Shown: positions 8,201 through 17,166, counted from the first letter of the stretch. The stretch: DNA of 64,000 bases from Streptomyces sp. NBC_00224 (GCF_041435195.1 NZ_CP108106.1:6828501-6892500), one strand, 5' to 3'. Numbers and translations are program-made. Notes: generated from the sequence alone by a model not told the origin.

Positions 8201-9223
8201 TCAGAAGAACAGGCGGTACGTGTTCCAGCCGCTCGTCCCGATGTTCTTGCGCCCGGCGAACGGCGCCGCCGCGTTGCCCGTGCCCGAGTAGCGCCACAGG
8301 GAGCCGTCGTTGCCGCGCGCGATGAGGTCGGTCCTGCCGTCCAGGTCCAGGTCGCCCATCGAGAACAGGGCGTTGTACGTGTTCCAGCCGCCACCGATCT
8401 TGGTGCGGCCCTCGAAGGGCGCCTTGTAGTTGCCGGTGCCCTTGTAGAGCCACAGCGTGCCCGAGCCGTCGCGGGCGACGATGTCGTTCTTGCCGTCGCC
8501 GGTCAGGTCGCCGTTGCCCGCGATCTGGTTGTACGTGTTCCAGCCGCCGCCGACCTTGTAGCGGCTCGCCACCTTGCCGGTGCCGTAGCCCAGGTACACG
8601 TACAGGTCGCCGGTGGTGTCACGGGCGAGCAGGTCGCCGGCCGCGGCGCCGCCCAGGTTGCCGGGGGAGACGAGCAGGTTGTACGTGTTCCAGCCGCCGC
8701 CCACGGTCCACGGCTCGGTGGCGTCGTCCGCGGCGTAGTACATCGTGCCGTTCTTGTCCCACTCCCACCAGCCGTCGGCGTACCCGTCGGCGTCGTGGTC
8801 GACCTGGGTCGTCCACTTGATGGGGTCCCAGCCCGTGTCGATCTTGGCGCGCGGGCTGAGGGCGCCGCCGCCGTCGCGGATGTAGCCGTACAGCGTGTTG
8901 GCGCGGTCCGCGGCGAACAGGTCGAACTGGGGGGCCTCGGGGCTGGGCGCCGAGGTCATCGCGCCGGACCGGGCGAGCGACGGCGCCGACGCCGCCGGGG
9001 TGGCGGCGGCGAACGGCTTCGGCGGGTTGACCGCGGCGACCGCGGTCGCACCGGTGCCGACGAGGGCGGCGGCGGCCACGGCGGCGCCGAGCCGGGCGGC
9101 TATCCGGCTCCGCTTGCTGCCGGAAATCCCAGAAGTCTCAGACATTCCGGAAGTCCCGGACATCCCAGAAGTCCCGGAGGTCCCGGAATCCTTGGCCAGA
9201 TTCTTGGCCACGTAGTTCTCCAT
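8201..9223 (-). CDS. Secreted FG-GAP/VCBS repeat protein, tandem paralogue 4 with expanded n-region
   Basis: 340 residues, ATG 9223. The C-terminal 220 residues are the usual family blades (GGGWNTYN turns, GDLTGDGKNDIVARDGSGT). The signal peptide is unusual: MENYVAKNLAKDS is followed by about seven Gly-Thr/Met-Ser triplets (codons 13-35) before the basic GSKRSRIAARL segment and hydrophobic core (ending GTGATAVA). In the other three genes the same place holds one TSG or ISG triplet. The extra triplets come from a 9-bp tandem repeat in the DNA. Being in multiples of nine, changes in copy number keep the frame and would only alter n-region length. It is the promoter-proximal end of the array. 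Confidence 0.85.
   Translation of the reverse strand: MENYVAKNLAKDSGTSGTSGMSGTSGMSETSGISGSKRSRIAARLGAAVAAAALVGTGATAVAAVNPPKPFAAATPAASAPSLARSGAMTSAPSPEAPQFDLFAADRANTLYGYIRDGGGALSPRAKIDTGWDPIKWTTQVDHDADGYADGWWEWDKNGTMYYAADDATEPWTVGGGWNTYNLLVSPGNLGGAAAGDLLARDTTGDLYVYLGYGTGKVASRYKVGGGWNTYNQIAGNGDLTGDGKNDIVARDGSGTLWLYKGTGNYKAPFEGRTKIGGGWNTYNALFSMGDLDLDGRTDLIARGNDGSLWRYSGTGNAAAPFAGRKNIGTSGWNTYRLFF
9119..9187 (-). repeat. 9-bp tandem repeat inside a signal-peptide coding region
   Basis: Seven to eight imperfect copies of a 9-base unit (coding strand GGGACTTCC-like) that encode Gly-Thr/Met/Ile-Ser triplets in codons 13-35 of the 8201 gene. Confidence 0.85.
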
Positions 9224-9290
9224 GATCCATGAGGCTCAGATGCGACGTGGCGCGCCTCAGCAGACGAGACGCGCCACGGGTTTCACCGGA

Positions 9291-9318
9291 ATCTTGCCAT
9301 GACTCCTTTACATGTCAA
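9291..9318 (-). promoter_or_regulatory. Promoter of FG-GAP paralogue 4
   Basis: TTGACA (9313-9318), 16-base spacer with TAAAGGAGT, CAAGAT (9291-9296). Third member of the conserved set. Confidence 0.7.
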
Positions 9319-9372
9319 TCGGCTTGAGGTAAAAGCGGCCAACTCGATATGCCCGCCCGCCCGCTGGGGCCG

Positions 9373-12300
9373 TCAGCGCAGCAGCTCGGCCTCCGCCAGC
9401 GTCGCCGGTCCGCCCGTCGGCACCAGCCGGTAGTGCCCGTACGAGCCGGGCCGGGCCACGCCGAACACCCGGGTCTGCTTGTCCCAGGCGAACGACTCAC
9501 CGGAACGCTTGTCCAGATCGACCCACTTCGTCCCATCCGAAGACCCTTGGAGGACCCACCCCTTGGGGGCCTTCGCCCGGTCCGAGGACGTCAGGGTGTA
9601 CTGCACCGCACGCGTGGACGACGCCACCGGCAGCTCGACGGAGTCGAACGTGCCCGCTGTCGCCGAGGTGTCGTCGAACAGCGGGCCGCTGCCCGAGATC
9701 GCGTCGGCCGGCGGCGTGGGCACCTTGTCGTCGTGCGTGATCGACACCGGCGCCGCCTTCTCGCCCGTGCCCCAGGCCGACGGCCTCGGCCCCATCGAGA
9801 AGTCCAGCGTGCCGCCCCGGGCCAGCAGGGAGTGGGGGAGCGCGGTGGAGTTCCAGGCCTTGCCGTTCACCTTGAGCGACTGGACGTAGAGGTTGCGGGA
9901 GCTGTTCTTGGGGGCCTTGACCACGAGGTCGCGGCCGTTCTCCAGGTGCACGGTGGCCTTGGTGAACTGGGGTGAGCCGATGGCGTACTCGCCGCTGCCC
10001 ATGACCAGCGGATAGAACCCGAGCGCGGAGAACAGGTACCAGGCCGACTGCTCGCCGTTGTCCTCGTCGCCGTGGTAGCCCTGGCCGATCTCGCTGCCCG
10101 TGTAGAGGCGGTTCATGACCTCGCGGACCTTCTCCTGCGTCTTCCAGGGCTGCCCGGCCGCGTCGTACATGTACGTCACGTGGTGGCCGACCTGGTTGGA
10201 GTGGCCGTACATGCCCATCCGGACGTCACGCGCCTCCGTCATCTCGTGGATGACGCTGCCGTACGAACCGGCGAAGTCGGGCGAGGCCGTCTCCGGCGTC
10301 GCGAAGAACGCGTCGAGCTTCTTCGCCAGACCGGCGCGCCCGCCGTAGAGGTTGGCGAGGCCGCGCGAGTCCTGCGGGGCGGTGAACGCGTAGCCCCAGC
10401 CGTTGGTCTCGGTGTAGTCGTACCCCCAGACCCGCGGGTCGTACGTGTCGCTCGGCACCCGCCGGTCGCCCTTGGCGTCGCGGCCCTGGAAGAAGCCGGG
10501 CGCACCGGCCCCGGCGCTCGCCGCCTTCGGGTCGAAGAGCTTCACGTAGTTCCGGGCGCGGCCCAGGAAGTACGCCGACTCCTCCTTGTAGCGGGACTTG
10601 CCGGTCTTCTTGTGGAGCGCCTCGCCCATCTTCGCCAGGCCGTAGTCGTTGAGGTAGCCCTCAAGGGACCAGGACAGGCCCTCGTGCGTGGAGGTCGGGG
10701 TGTACCCGAGGAAGGGCGAGGTGTCCATGCCCTTGCGGCCGACCCCCGCGGCCGGCGGAGCGACGGTCGCGTTCTTCAGCGCGGCCTCGTAGGCGGCCTC
10801 GCCGTCGAACTTCACGCCCTTCACATACGCGTCGGCGAACGCCACGTCCGAGCTGGTCCCGGTCATCAGGTCCGCGTAGCCGGGCGAGGACCACCGTGAG
10901 ATCCAGCCGCCGTCCTTGTACTGCTGGACGAATCCGTCGACCATCTCACCGGCCCGCGCCGGGGTGAGCAGCGAGTACGCGGGCCAGGTCGTCCGGTAGG
11001 TGTCCCAGAAGCCGTTGTTGACGTACACCTTGCCGTCGACGATCTTCGCGCCGGTGTGCGTCGGGGTGTCCTGGCCGGTCCCCGGGGTGAAGGGGCTGGC
11101 GTACTGGTTCTTGGAACCGACCTTCTCGAAGCCGGAGTTCGGGTAGAGGTAGAGCCGGTAGAGCGAGGAGTAGAGGGTCGTCAGCTGGTCGTGGCTCGCG
11201 CCCTCGACCTCGACCCGGCCCAGGATCTTGTCCCACGCCTGGCGCGCCCGGTCCCGTACGCGCTCGAAGGACGTGCCCGCCGGGATCTCCGCGGCGAGGT
11301 TCGCCTTCGCCTGGTCCACACTGATGAGTGAAGTGGCGAGGCGCAGGGTGACCGTGCGGTCCTTGCCGGGGCTGAGGCGCAGATAGCCGGTGACGTCCGC
11401 GCCGCCGCCCCCGGGCAGCTTGCCGCCCGCGGTGGCCGGAGCGTCGAAGACGCCGTACACGAAGAGCCGGGTGGCGCCCTCCGAGAGGCCGCTCTTGACG
11501 TCGGAGTAGCCGGTGAAGGAGGAGGCCGCCGGGTCCAGGGTGAGGCCGCCGTTGTTGTTGACGTTGTCGAGGAGCACGCTCGCGTCGTCACCGGGATAGG
11601 TGAACCGCATGGTCGCGGCGTGGTCGGTGGGTGCCATCTCGGCCTTGAGGCCGTTCTCGAAGGTGACGCCGTAGTAGTAGGGCTTCGCGGTCTCGTTCTC
11701 GTGCCGGAACGGCAGCGCGCGTGCGGTGCGCGAGGCGTCCGGGGTGCCGGCGGCCGCCGACGGCATCAGCTGGAAGGTCTGCCGGTCGCCCATCCAGGGG
11801 CTCGGCTCGTGGCTGGCCGAGAAGGCCTGGAGGGTGGGCAGGTTGTCCGCGTTGTTGCGCCGCGCGTAGTCGTACAGCCAGTCCTGCGAGCCCGCGTTGG
11901 TCACCGGGGTCCAGAAGTTGAACCCGTTGGGGACGGCCGTCGCCGGGAAGGTGTTGCCGCGCGAGAAGGAGCCGCTGGAGTTGGTTCCCCGGGTGGTGAG
12001 CGCGTAGTCGGCGAGGTGGGCGAGGCGCTTCTCCGGCTTCTTCGGGGCGAGCGCGAGGTCGTCGATCCAGCCCTGGAACTTCGCCGGGCCCCTGGGCGAG
12101 TCGTACGCCACCAGGATCCGGTCGGCCGTCTTGCCTGCGGCCACCGCCCCGATGCGCGAGGACACCTGGTTCCACTGGTTGACGTAGAGCGTCTTCGCCG
12201 CGCCCTGGCCCTGCGGGGTGAGCGCACCGCCGTGCGAGTCGACCGCCTTCAGGTCGCTCAGATAGGTGCCGTCGGTGAAGGCGAGGTCCACCGACACGTT

Positions 12301-13224
12301 CGTGGCGGGGTAGCCGAGGTCGGTCTCCGGCATCGACGGGAAGATCTTGTAGTCCAACACGGTGTCCCGGTCGATCCGGGTGTCCACGTCGAAGATCTTG
12401 TTGTACGAGTAGGCCCGCCCGTCCGCCTTGTGCGTACCGGCGTAACGCAGGGCCCTCTTTCCGGTGAATCCGGCGTTGGCCTTGGCGGTGGGTGAACCAC
12501 CGGGTCCACGGTCCGGCAGCGTCCGCATGTCCTGTGGGGTCGGGGTGCTGGTGTCCCCGTTCGAGAACTGCACATCGGCCAGCTGGGTGATGTCGGCTCC
12601 GCCGTTGCGGGTGATCTCCAGACGGTAGTGCGCGTACGCCGCGGCGCCCGCGAAGTCGTACGTCTTGGTCTGGAAGCGCGAGGTGAACGTTTCACCCGAG
12701 CGGGTGTCCAGCGTCGTCCAGGTGCTGCCGTCCGTCGAGCCCTTCAGCGTCCAGTCCTTGGGGTCGCGGGGCGCCGCGTCATTGGCCGAGGTCAGCGCGT
12801 AGGTGACGACCTTGACCGGGCTTTCGAGATCGAATTCCAGCCAGGCGGTCGGCTGGAAGGCGAGCCATTTGGTGCTCGGCTGGCCGTCGACGAGGTTCTC
12901 CTTCACCTCGCCCGAGCCGTCGTTCTCGGCGCTCGCCCGCAGCGCCGTCACCTTGTCGGTGACATTGCCCGGTATGCCGCTGGTGAATCCGCCGTCGACG
13001 CCCGAGGCGCGTTTCTTCCCGTCCGGGCCCGTGTCCACGGTGTCGCGCCAGTCCGGCTGCGGCTGGCCGGTTTCGAACGAGGTACGGAACGCCTGGCCGC
13101 CGGAGGCGGGTTGCGCCGAGGCCACCTGGGCCGACGCGGCCCACTGGGCCGTCACCACGAGCATGAAGGAGGCCGCCGCGAGGGCGGCCGCCGGCCCTTG
13201 TCGGAGCCGGGATCTGGGCAGCAT
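9373..13224 (-). CDS. Secreted GH92 family alpha-mannosidase with discoidin (F5/8 C) domains
   Basis: 1283 residues from ATG 13224, chosen for GAAAGG six bases upstream and because it opens a signal peptide (MLPRSRLRQG, hydrophobic core to about residue 38). Residues about 95-220 form a discoidin-like carbohydrate-binding domain (VTALRAS, WLEFDLESP, YRLEITRNGG). The central part, about 400-1120, is the GH92 catalytic region; the conserved GDEDNGEQSAWYLFSALGFY stretch near 1052 carries the acidic residues this family uses with calcium for inverting exo-mannosidase action. Residues about 1165-1283 are a second discoidin-like domain. It would trim alpha-linked mannose from glycans or mannans outside the cell. 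It is divergent from ngcE, and a 12-bp palindrome lies about 80 bases upstream of its start. Exact linkage specificity cannot be read from sequence. Confidence 0.9.
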   Translation of the reverse strand: MLPRSRLRQGPAAALAAASFMLVVTAQWAASAQVASAQPASGGQAFRTSFETGQPQPDWRDTVDTGPDGKKRASGVDGGFTSGIPGNVTDKVTALRASAENDGSGEVKENLVDGQPSTKWLAFQPTAWLEFDLESPVKVVTYALTSANDAAPRDPKDWTLKGSTDGSTWTTLDTRSGETFTSRFQTKTYDFAGAAAYAHYRLEITRNGGADITQLADVQFSNGDTSTPTPQDMRTLPDRGPGGSPTAKANAGFTGKRALRYAGTHKADGRAYSYNKIFDVDTRIDRDTVLDYKIFPSMPETDLGYPATNVSVDLAFTDGTYLSDLKAVDSHGGALTPQGQGAAKTLYVNQWNQVSSRIGAVAAGKTADRILVAYDSPRGPAKFQGWIDDLALAPKKPEKRLAHLADYALTTRGTNSSGSFSRGNTFPATAVPNGFNFWTPVTNAGSQDWLYDYARRNNADNLPTLQAFSASHEPSPWMGDRQTFQLMPSAAAGTPDASRTARALPFRHENETAKPYYYGVTFENGLKAEMAPTDHAATMRFTYPGDDASVLLDNVNNNGGLTLDPAASSFTGYSDVKSGLSEGATRLFVYGVFDAPATAGGKLPGGGGADVTGYLRLSPGKDRTVTLRLATSLISVDQAKANLAAEIPAGTSFERVRDRARQAWDKILGRVEVEGASHDQLTTLYSSLYRLYLYPNSGFEKVGSKNQYASPFTPGTGQDTPTHTGAKIVDGKVYVNNGFWDTYRTTWPAYSLLTPARAGEMVDGFVQQYKDGGWISRWSSPGYADLMTGTSSDVAFADAYVKGVKFDGEAAYEAALKNATVAPPAAGVGRKGMDTSPFLGYTPTSTHEGLSWSLEGYLNDYGLAKMGEALHKKTGKSRYKEESAYFLGRARNYVKLFDPKAASAGAGAPGFFQGRDAKGDRRVPSDTYDPRVWGYDYTETNGWGYAFTAPQDSRGLANLYGGRAGLAKKLDAFFATPETASPDFAGSYGSVIHEMTEARDVRMGMYGHSNQVGHHVTYMYDAAGQPWKTQEKVREVMNRLYTGSEIGQGYHGDEDNGEQSAWYLFSALGFYPLVMGSGEYAIGSPQFTKATVHLENGRDLVVKAPKNSSRNLYVQSLKVNGKAWNSTALPHSLLARGGTLDFSMGPRPSAWGTGEKAAPVSITHDDKVPTPPADAISGSGPLFDDTSATAGTFDSVELPVASSTRAVQYTLTSSDRAKAPKGWVLQGSSDGTKWVDLDKRSGESFAWDKQTRVFGVARPGSYGHYRLVPTGGPATLAEAELLR

Positions 13225-13300
13225 ACGGGGCCTTTCCATTGGCGGGCGCATGACACGGCGACGCCCGGCCGAGGCCCGTGCGCACCGGTCATACGATCTG

Positions 13301-13312
13301 GACAACGTTGTC
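13301..13312. promoter_or_regulatory. Perfect 12-bp palindrome, likely operator of the mannosidase gene
   Basis: GACAACGTTGTC is perfectly self-complementary and sits 77-88 bases upstream of the GH92 start. The form (CG centre, about 14 bp) is typical of LacI-family operators. A degenerate copy, TGGCACCGTTGTCA, lies at 18526-18539 before xylF and shares the right half CGTTGTCA. Confidence 0.55.
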
Positions 13313-13516
13313 AGAGAGAAAATGCAGGATCCAGTAGGAAGGCAAGTCGTAGGTGGTGTCAAGGGTGTTGAGGGGGAATGGCCTGGGCGTTCCGGCGCGC
13401 CGCGGGAGTGTCGCGGGGGTCCGGCCCACCGCGCTCCGCCATCAGATATCCAAGAGGTCTCAACTCGGGAAAGGATGCCGTCCAACCATGCTTTCGATCT
13501 TGCTCAGTTGACGGAA

Positions 13517-13532
13517 AGTGGACTATACCTGT
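13517..13532. promoter_or_regulatory. DasR-like (dre) site upstream of ngcE
   Basis: AGTGGACTATACCTGT matches the DasR-responsive element consensus as I recall it (AGTGGTCTAGACCACT) at 12 of 16 positions. DasR is the GlcNAc-sensing GntR repressor of streptomycetes and controls chitin and GlcNAc uptake genes, which fits an ngcEFG importer. The site overlaps a plausible -10 (TATACC), so binding would block transcription. It is 220 bases before the ngcE start. Confidence 0.5.
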
Positions 13533-13752
13533 CGGCGTCCGCTCCGCCGGGAAACCGGCGGGCTCGGGGGACGGGGGACGTCGGGGAAGCAACGGCACGT
13601 CATCCTCCGCAAAACCGGCGTATCCGCTGCGTACCCTGCACTACCCAAGCTTCAGCACAACTGACCGCGGTGGCGGGGCCCTTCGCCTGCAGGCGATTTG
13701 GTACGGGCGACCGGTACACCGCCTGAGTCCTGGAGAAGGCGAGGACTTGAGC

Positions 13753-15204
13753 ATGGGATCCACCTCCGCCCACGACAGCAATGAGGGCCTGGGCCGTCGC
13801 GATCTGATCAAGCGGTCCGCGGCGCTCGGTCTGATCACCGTTCCGGCGATGGGCTTCCTGTCCGCCTGTGCGAGCGGCGACAGCGGCAGCGACAAGAAGG
13901 TCGAGAAGGGCACCAAGTCCGACAAGAACCCGCTCGCGGTGAATGAGTCGGCCCCTCTCGACGTCGTCATCTTCGACGGCGGTTTCGGCACCAAGTACGC
14001 CACCGACGCGAACGCCGTCTATGAGAAGGCGTTCCCGAAGGCGAAGATCAGTTTCCACAAGACCCAGAAGATCCAGTCGGAGCTCCAGCCCAAGTTCAAC
14101 GGCGGCACCCCGCCGGACCTGATCGACAACTCGGGCGCCGAGCAGATGGACATGGGCGTCCTGGTCGGAAAGAGCCAGCTCACCGATCTGACCCCGCTCC
14201 TGGACGCGCCGTCCATCGACGACCCGAGCAAGAAGGTCCGCGACACGCTGCGGCCCGGCATCGTCGAGATGGGCCAGTTCGACGGCGACCCGGTGTGGAT
14301 CTTCTACTACGCGTACACGGTCTACGGCGTCTGGTACTCGCAGACCGCGCTCGACAAGCTCGACGCGAAGTACCCGGAGACCTGGGACGAGATGCTCGCC
14401 CTGTGCGCGAAGGCCAAGAAGCAGGGCATCGCGGGCTGGACGTACCCGGGCAAGTACCCGTACTACCTGCCGTTCTCGCTCTACCCGTTCATCGCCAAGA
14501 TCGGCGGCAAGGAGGTCCTCGACTCCATCGACAACCTGGAGCCGAAGGCCTGGGAGCACCCGGCCGTCAAGGCCGCGTTCGAGGCGTACTACGAGCTCTT
14601 CAAGAAGGGCTACATCCTCCAGGGCACCCCGGGCATGACCCACATCCAGTCGCAGACCGCCTGGACCAAGGGGCAGGCGCTGTTCATCCCGAACGGCTCC
14701 TGGGTGGAGAACGAGGCCGCTCCCACCACGCCCAAGGACTTCAAGATGATGGTGGGCGCGCCCTCCAGCCTGGACGGCAGCGACAAGATGCCGTTCGGCA
14801 CCATCTGGGCGTCCGGCGGCGAGCCGTTCATCGTCCCGGCGAAGGCGAAGAACCCGACCGGCGGCATGGAGCAGCTGCGCATCATGCTCAGCGAGGCCTC
14901 CTCGAAGAACTTCACCACCCAGGTGAAGTCGCTCTCCGCCTTCAACGGCGGCACCGACGGCCTGTCCCTGTCGACGGCCCTGCAGTCCGGTGTCGACGCG
15001 CTGAAGAAGGCCGGCACCAACGTCGTCAACCCGCGGCTCCAGGACTGGTACGTAAAGCTCCAGAAGGAGCAGATCGGTGTCGCCGGTCTCGGTGAGATGA
15101 TGGCGGGCCGCGCCACCCCGGCCGAAACCATCAAGAAGATCCAGGGTTACGCCGACAAGGCCGCCCAGGACCAGAACATCAAGCACTACAAGCACAAGAA
15201 GTAG
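13753..15204 (+). CDS. ngcE: Sugar ABC transporter substrate-binding lipoprotein (NgcE-like)
   Basis: 483 residues from ATG 13753, with GAGGA seven bases upstream. The N-terminus has a twin-arginine-type lipoprotein signal: GRRDLIKRSA, a short hydrophobic run, then the lipobox LSAC near residue 37 followed by a Ser/Gly/Lys-rich linker. The mature protein has the family-1 extracellular solute-binding fold (GGTPPDLIDNSG, FYYAYTVYGVWYSQTALDK, KGQALFIPNGSWVENE). By gene order next to ngcF, ngcG and a ROK regulator it corresponds to S. coelicolor NgcE, which is reported to bind chito-oligosaccharides (GlcNAc and chitobiose in S. olivaceoviridis). The operon lacks its own ATPase, as is usual; a shared MsiK-type ATPase elsewhere is presumably used. 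Confidence 0.85.
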   Translation: MGSTSAHDSNEGLGRRDLIKRSAALGLITVPAMGFLSACASGDSGSDKKVEKGTKSDKNPLAVNESAPLDVVIFDGGFGTKYATDANAVYEKAFPKAKISFHKTQKIQSELQPKFNGGTPPDLIDNSGAEQMDMGVLVGKSQLTDLTPLLDAPSIDDPSKKVRDTLRPGIVEMGQFDGDPVWIFYYAYTVYGVWYSQTALDKLDAKYPETWDEMLALCAKAKKQGIAGWTYPGKYPYYLPFSLYPFIAKIGGKEVLDSIDNLEPKAWEHPAVKAAFEAYYELFKKGYILQGTPGMTHIQSQTAWTKGQALFIPNGSWVENEAAPTTPKDFKMMVGAPSSLDGSDKMPFGTIWASGGEPFIVPAKAKNPTGGMEQLRIMLSEASSKNFTTQVKSLSAFNGGTDGLSLSTALQSGVDALKKAGTNVVNPRLQDWYVKLQKEQIGVAGLGEMMAGRATPAETIKKIQGYADKAAQDQNIKHYKHKK

Positions 15205-15262
15205 CGGCAGTGGTCAAGCGTCACCAGCGGCGGCACCCGCTAGAAGATCGGGGTCGGTAACC

Positions 15263-16189
15263 ATGCAACACGGCAAGTACCGGTTCATCGTGGGATTTCT
15301 GGCACTCCCACTGGCGTTGTACTCACTCTTCGTCATCTGGCCGTTCATCCAGTCCATCTACTACTCGTTCACGGACTGGACCGGTCTGAGCCCGGACTTC
15401 AAGATGGTCGGCTTCGACAACTACAAGCGGATGTTCGACGACGACATCTTCTGGAAGTCGTTGCAGCACAGTCTGCTGTTCGTCCTGCTGCTGCCGCTGG
15501 TGACGCTGGGGCTCGCGCTGTTCTTCGCCTTCATGCTCAATGTCGGGGGGCGGCGCCGAAAGGGCGCCGCCATTACCGGAGTGCGCGGCTCCGGATTCTA
15601 TAAAATCGCGTACTTCTTTCCGCAGGTGCTCTCGATCGCGATCGTCGCCCTGCTCTTCCAGTTCGCGTACAACCCCAACAACGGCGTGATCAACTCCGCG
15701 CTCAAGGGGGTCGGCCTGGGAAGCGTCCAGCCGAACTGGCTCGGCGACCCGGATCTGGCGCTGTACTGCGTGATGGCCGTGCTCGTCTGGTCCACCGTCG
15801 GATTCTTCGTCGTCCTGTTCTCGGCCGGAATGGCGTCGATCCCCAGGGACTTCTACGAGGCGGCGCTGCTCGACGGGGCCAGCCGCTTCACCACGTTCTT
15901 CAGGATCACGCTGCCACTGCTCTGGGACACCGTGCAGTCCGGCTGGGTCTACATGGGCATCCTCGCCCTCGGCGCCGAGGCGTTCGCCTCCGTGCAGATC
16001 ATGACGGTGGGCCCGGGCGGCCCCGACTACTCGACCACGGTCCTGCCGCTCTACGTCTATCAGTCGGCGTTCCGCGACGGTCAGGCCGGATACGCGACCA
16101 CGATCGGTGTCGCGCTGCTCGTCGTCACGCTGCTGTTCGCGGCGGTCGTGATGCGACTGGGCCGGCGCGAGCGGCTGGAGTTCTCATGA
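15263..16189 (+). CDS. ngcF: Sugar ABC transporter permease (NgcF-like)
   Basis: 308 residues. MalF/UgpA-type permease with six predicted membrane helices: an N-terminal helix at about 8-30 (FIVGFLALPLALYSLFVIWP), then four in the middle and one at 270-295. The EAA motif that docks the ATPase is visible as EAALLDGASRFTTFFRITLP (about 198-217). It starts 58 bases after ngcE and overlaps ngcG by four bases (ATGA), so the two permeases are translationally coupled. The second loop carries a small basic insert (GGRRRKGAAITGVRG). Confidence 0.88.
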   Translation: MQHGKYRFIVGFLALPLALYSLFVIWPFIQSIYYSFTDWTGLSPDFKMVGFDNYKRMFDDDIFWKSLQHSLLFVLLLPLVTLGLALFFAFMLNVGGRRRKGAAITGVRGSGFYKIAYFFPQVLSIAIVALLFQFAYNPNNGVINSALKGVGLGSVQPNWLGDPDLALYCVMAVLVWSTVGFFVVLFSAGMASIPRDFYEAALLDGASRFTTFFRITLPLLWDTVQSGWVYMGILALGAEAFASVQIMTVGPGGPDYSTTVLPLYVYQSAFRDGQAGYATTIGVALLVVTLLFAAVVMRLGRRERLEFS

Positions 16190-17100
16190 CCACTGACACC
16201 TCGACCGCCGACCTCGCCGAGGAGCGCCCGCCCGTGGCCAAACAGGCGGCACCCGCGAAGAAGGAGAAGAAGAGCGAGGGCGTGGTCCTCAACGTCTTCT
16301 CGCACGGCGTGCTCATCCTCTGGGCGTTCATGGTCGTCATCCCGCTGCTCTGGGCGGTCATGGCGTCCTTCAAGGACGACAACTCGATCCTGTCCACGCC
16401 CTGGGCGCTCCCGGACAAGCTGCACTTCGACAACTGGTCGCGGGCCTGGACCCAGGCCCATATGAGCGACTACTTCGTCAACACCATCCTGGTGGTGGGC
16501 GGCTCGCTCATCGGCACGCTGCTGCTCGGCTCGATGGCCGCGTACGTACTGGCGCGCTTCGACTTCCCCGGGAACCGGTTCATCTACTACCTGTTCATCG
16601 GCGGGATGAGCTTCCCGATCATGCTGGCCCTGGTGCCGCTGTTCTACGTGATGAACAACCTGAGCCTGCTGAACACGACCCACGGCCTGATCCTGGTCTA
16701 CATCGCGTACTCGCTGCCGTTCACGGTCTTCTTCCTCACCTCGTTCTTCCGGACGCTCCCCACCTCGGTCGCCGAGGCGGCGATGATCGACGGCGCCTCC
16801 CACACCCGTACCTTCTTCCAGGTGATGCTGCCGATGGCCCGTCCGGGTCTGATCAGCGTGGGCATCTTCAACTTCCTGGGGCAGTGGAACCAGTACATGC
16901 TGCCGACGGTCCTCAACACGGACCCGGACAAGCGGGTGCTCTCCCAGGGCCTGGTCGAGCTCGCGACCAGCCAGGGGTACAAGGGCGACTGGTCCGGCCT
17001 CATGGCGGGCCTGGTGATGGCGATGCTGCCGGTGCTCGCCGCGTACATCGTCTTCCAGCGCCAGGTCGTCGCGGGACTCACCGCGGGAGCGCTCAAATAG
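16186..17100 (+). CDS. ngcG: Sugar ABC transporter permease (NgcG-like)
   Basis: 304 residues, ATG overlapping the ngcF stop. MalG/UgpE-type permease with a charged N-terminal tail (about 1-35, KKEKKSEG), six membrane helices and the EAA loop EAAMIDGASHTRTFFQVMLP near residue 197. With NgcF it forms the membrane channel for the sugar delivered by NgcE. It ends the operon, 25 bases before a strong hairpin. Confidence 0.88.
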   Translation: MTTDTSTADLAEERPPVAKQAAPAKKEKKSEGVVLNVFSHGVLILWAFMVVIPLLWAVMASFKDDNSILSTPWALPDKLHFDNWSRAWTQAHMSDYFVNTILVVGGSLIGTLLLGSMAAYVLARFDFPGNRFIYYLFIGGMSFPIMLALVPLFYVMNNLSLLNTTHGLILVYIAYSLPFTVFFLTSFFRTLPTSVAEAAMIDGASHTRTFFQVMLPMARPGLISVGIFNFLGQWNQYMLPTVLNTDPDKRVLSQGLVELATSQGYKGDWSGLMAGLVMAMLPVLAAYIVFQRQVVAGLTAGALK

Positions 17101-17125
17101 CGGTACGTCACGCTCCGTATCCACC

Positions 17126-17166
17126 ACGGGACCGCCCGTCGGCGACACGCCGACGGGCGGTCCCGT
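17126..17166 (+). terminator. Terminator of the ngcEFG operon
   Basis: Perfect 19-bp stem, ACGGGACCGCCCGTCGGCG (17126-17144) with complement 17148-17166 and a 3-base loop (ACA). Confidence 0.9.

Larger units (their letters stand above)
13225..13752. promoter_or_regulatory. Divergent control region between the GH92 gene and ngcE
   Basis: No convincing gene in these 528 bases; the frames that cross it are upstream extensions of the two flanking genes. It holds two candidate operators given separately (13301-13312 and 13517-13532). The ngcE start has GAGGA seven bases upstream. Confidence 0.5.

Noticed and set aside
9119..9187. 9-bp repeats as a CRISPR array
   Set aside because: Units are contiguous without spacers and lie inside a coding frame.
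4705..9223. FG-GAP array as a transposon or phage tail cluster
   Set aside because: No transposase, integrase or terminal repeats; the repeats are protein-level blades within complete genes.
13600..15195. 531-residue minus-strand frame over ngcE
   Set aside because: High-GC antisense shadow, rich in Leu/Arg/Val with no domain; ngcE is clear on the plus strand.
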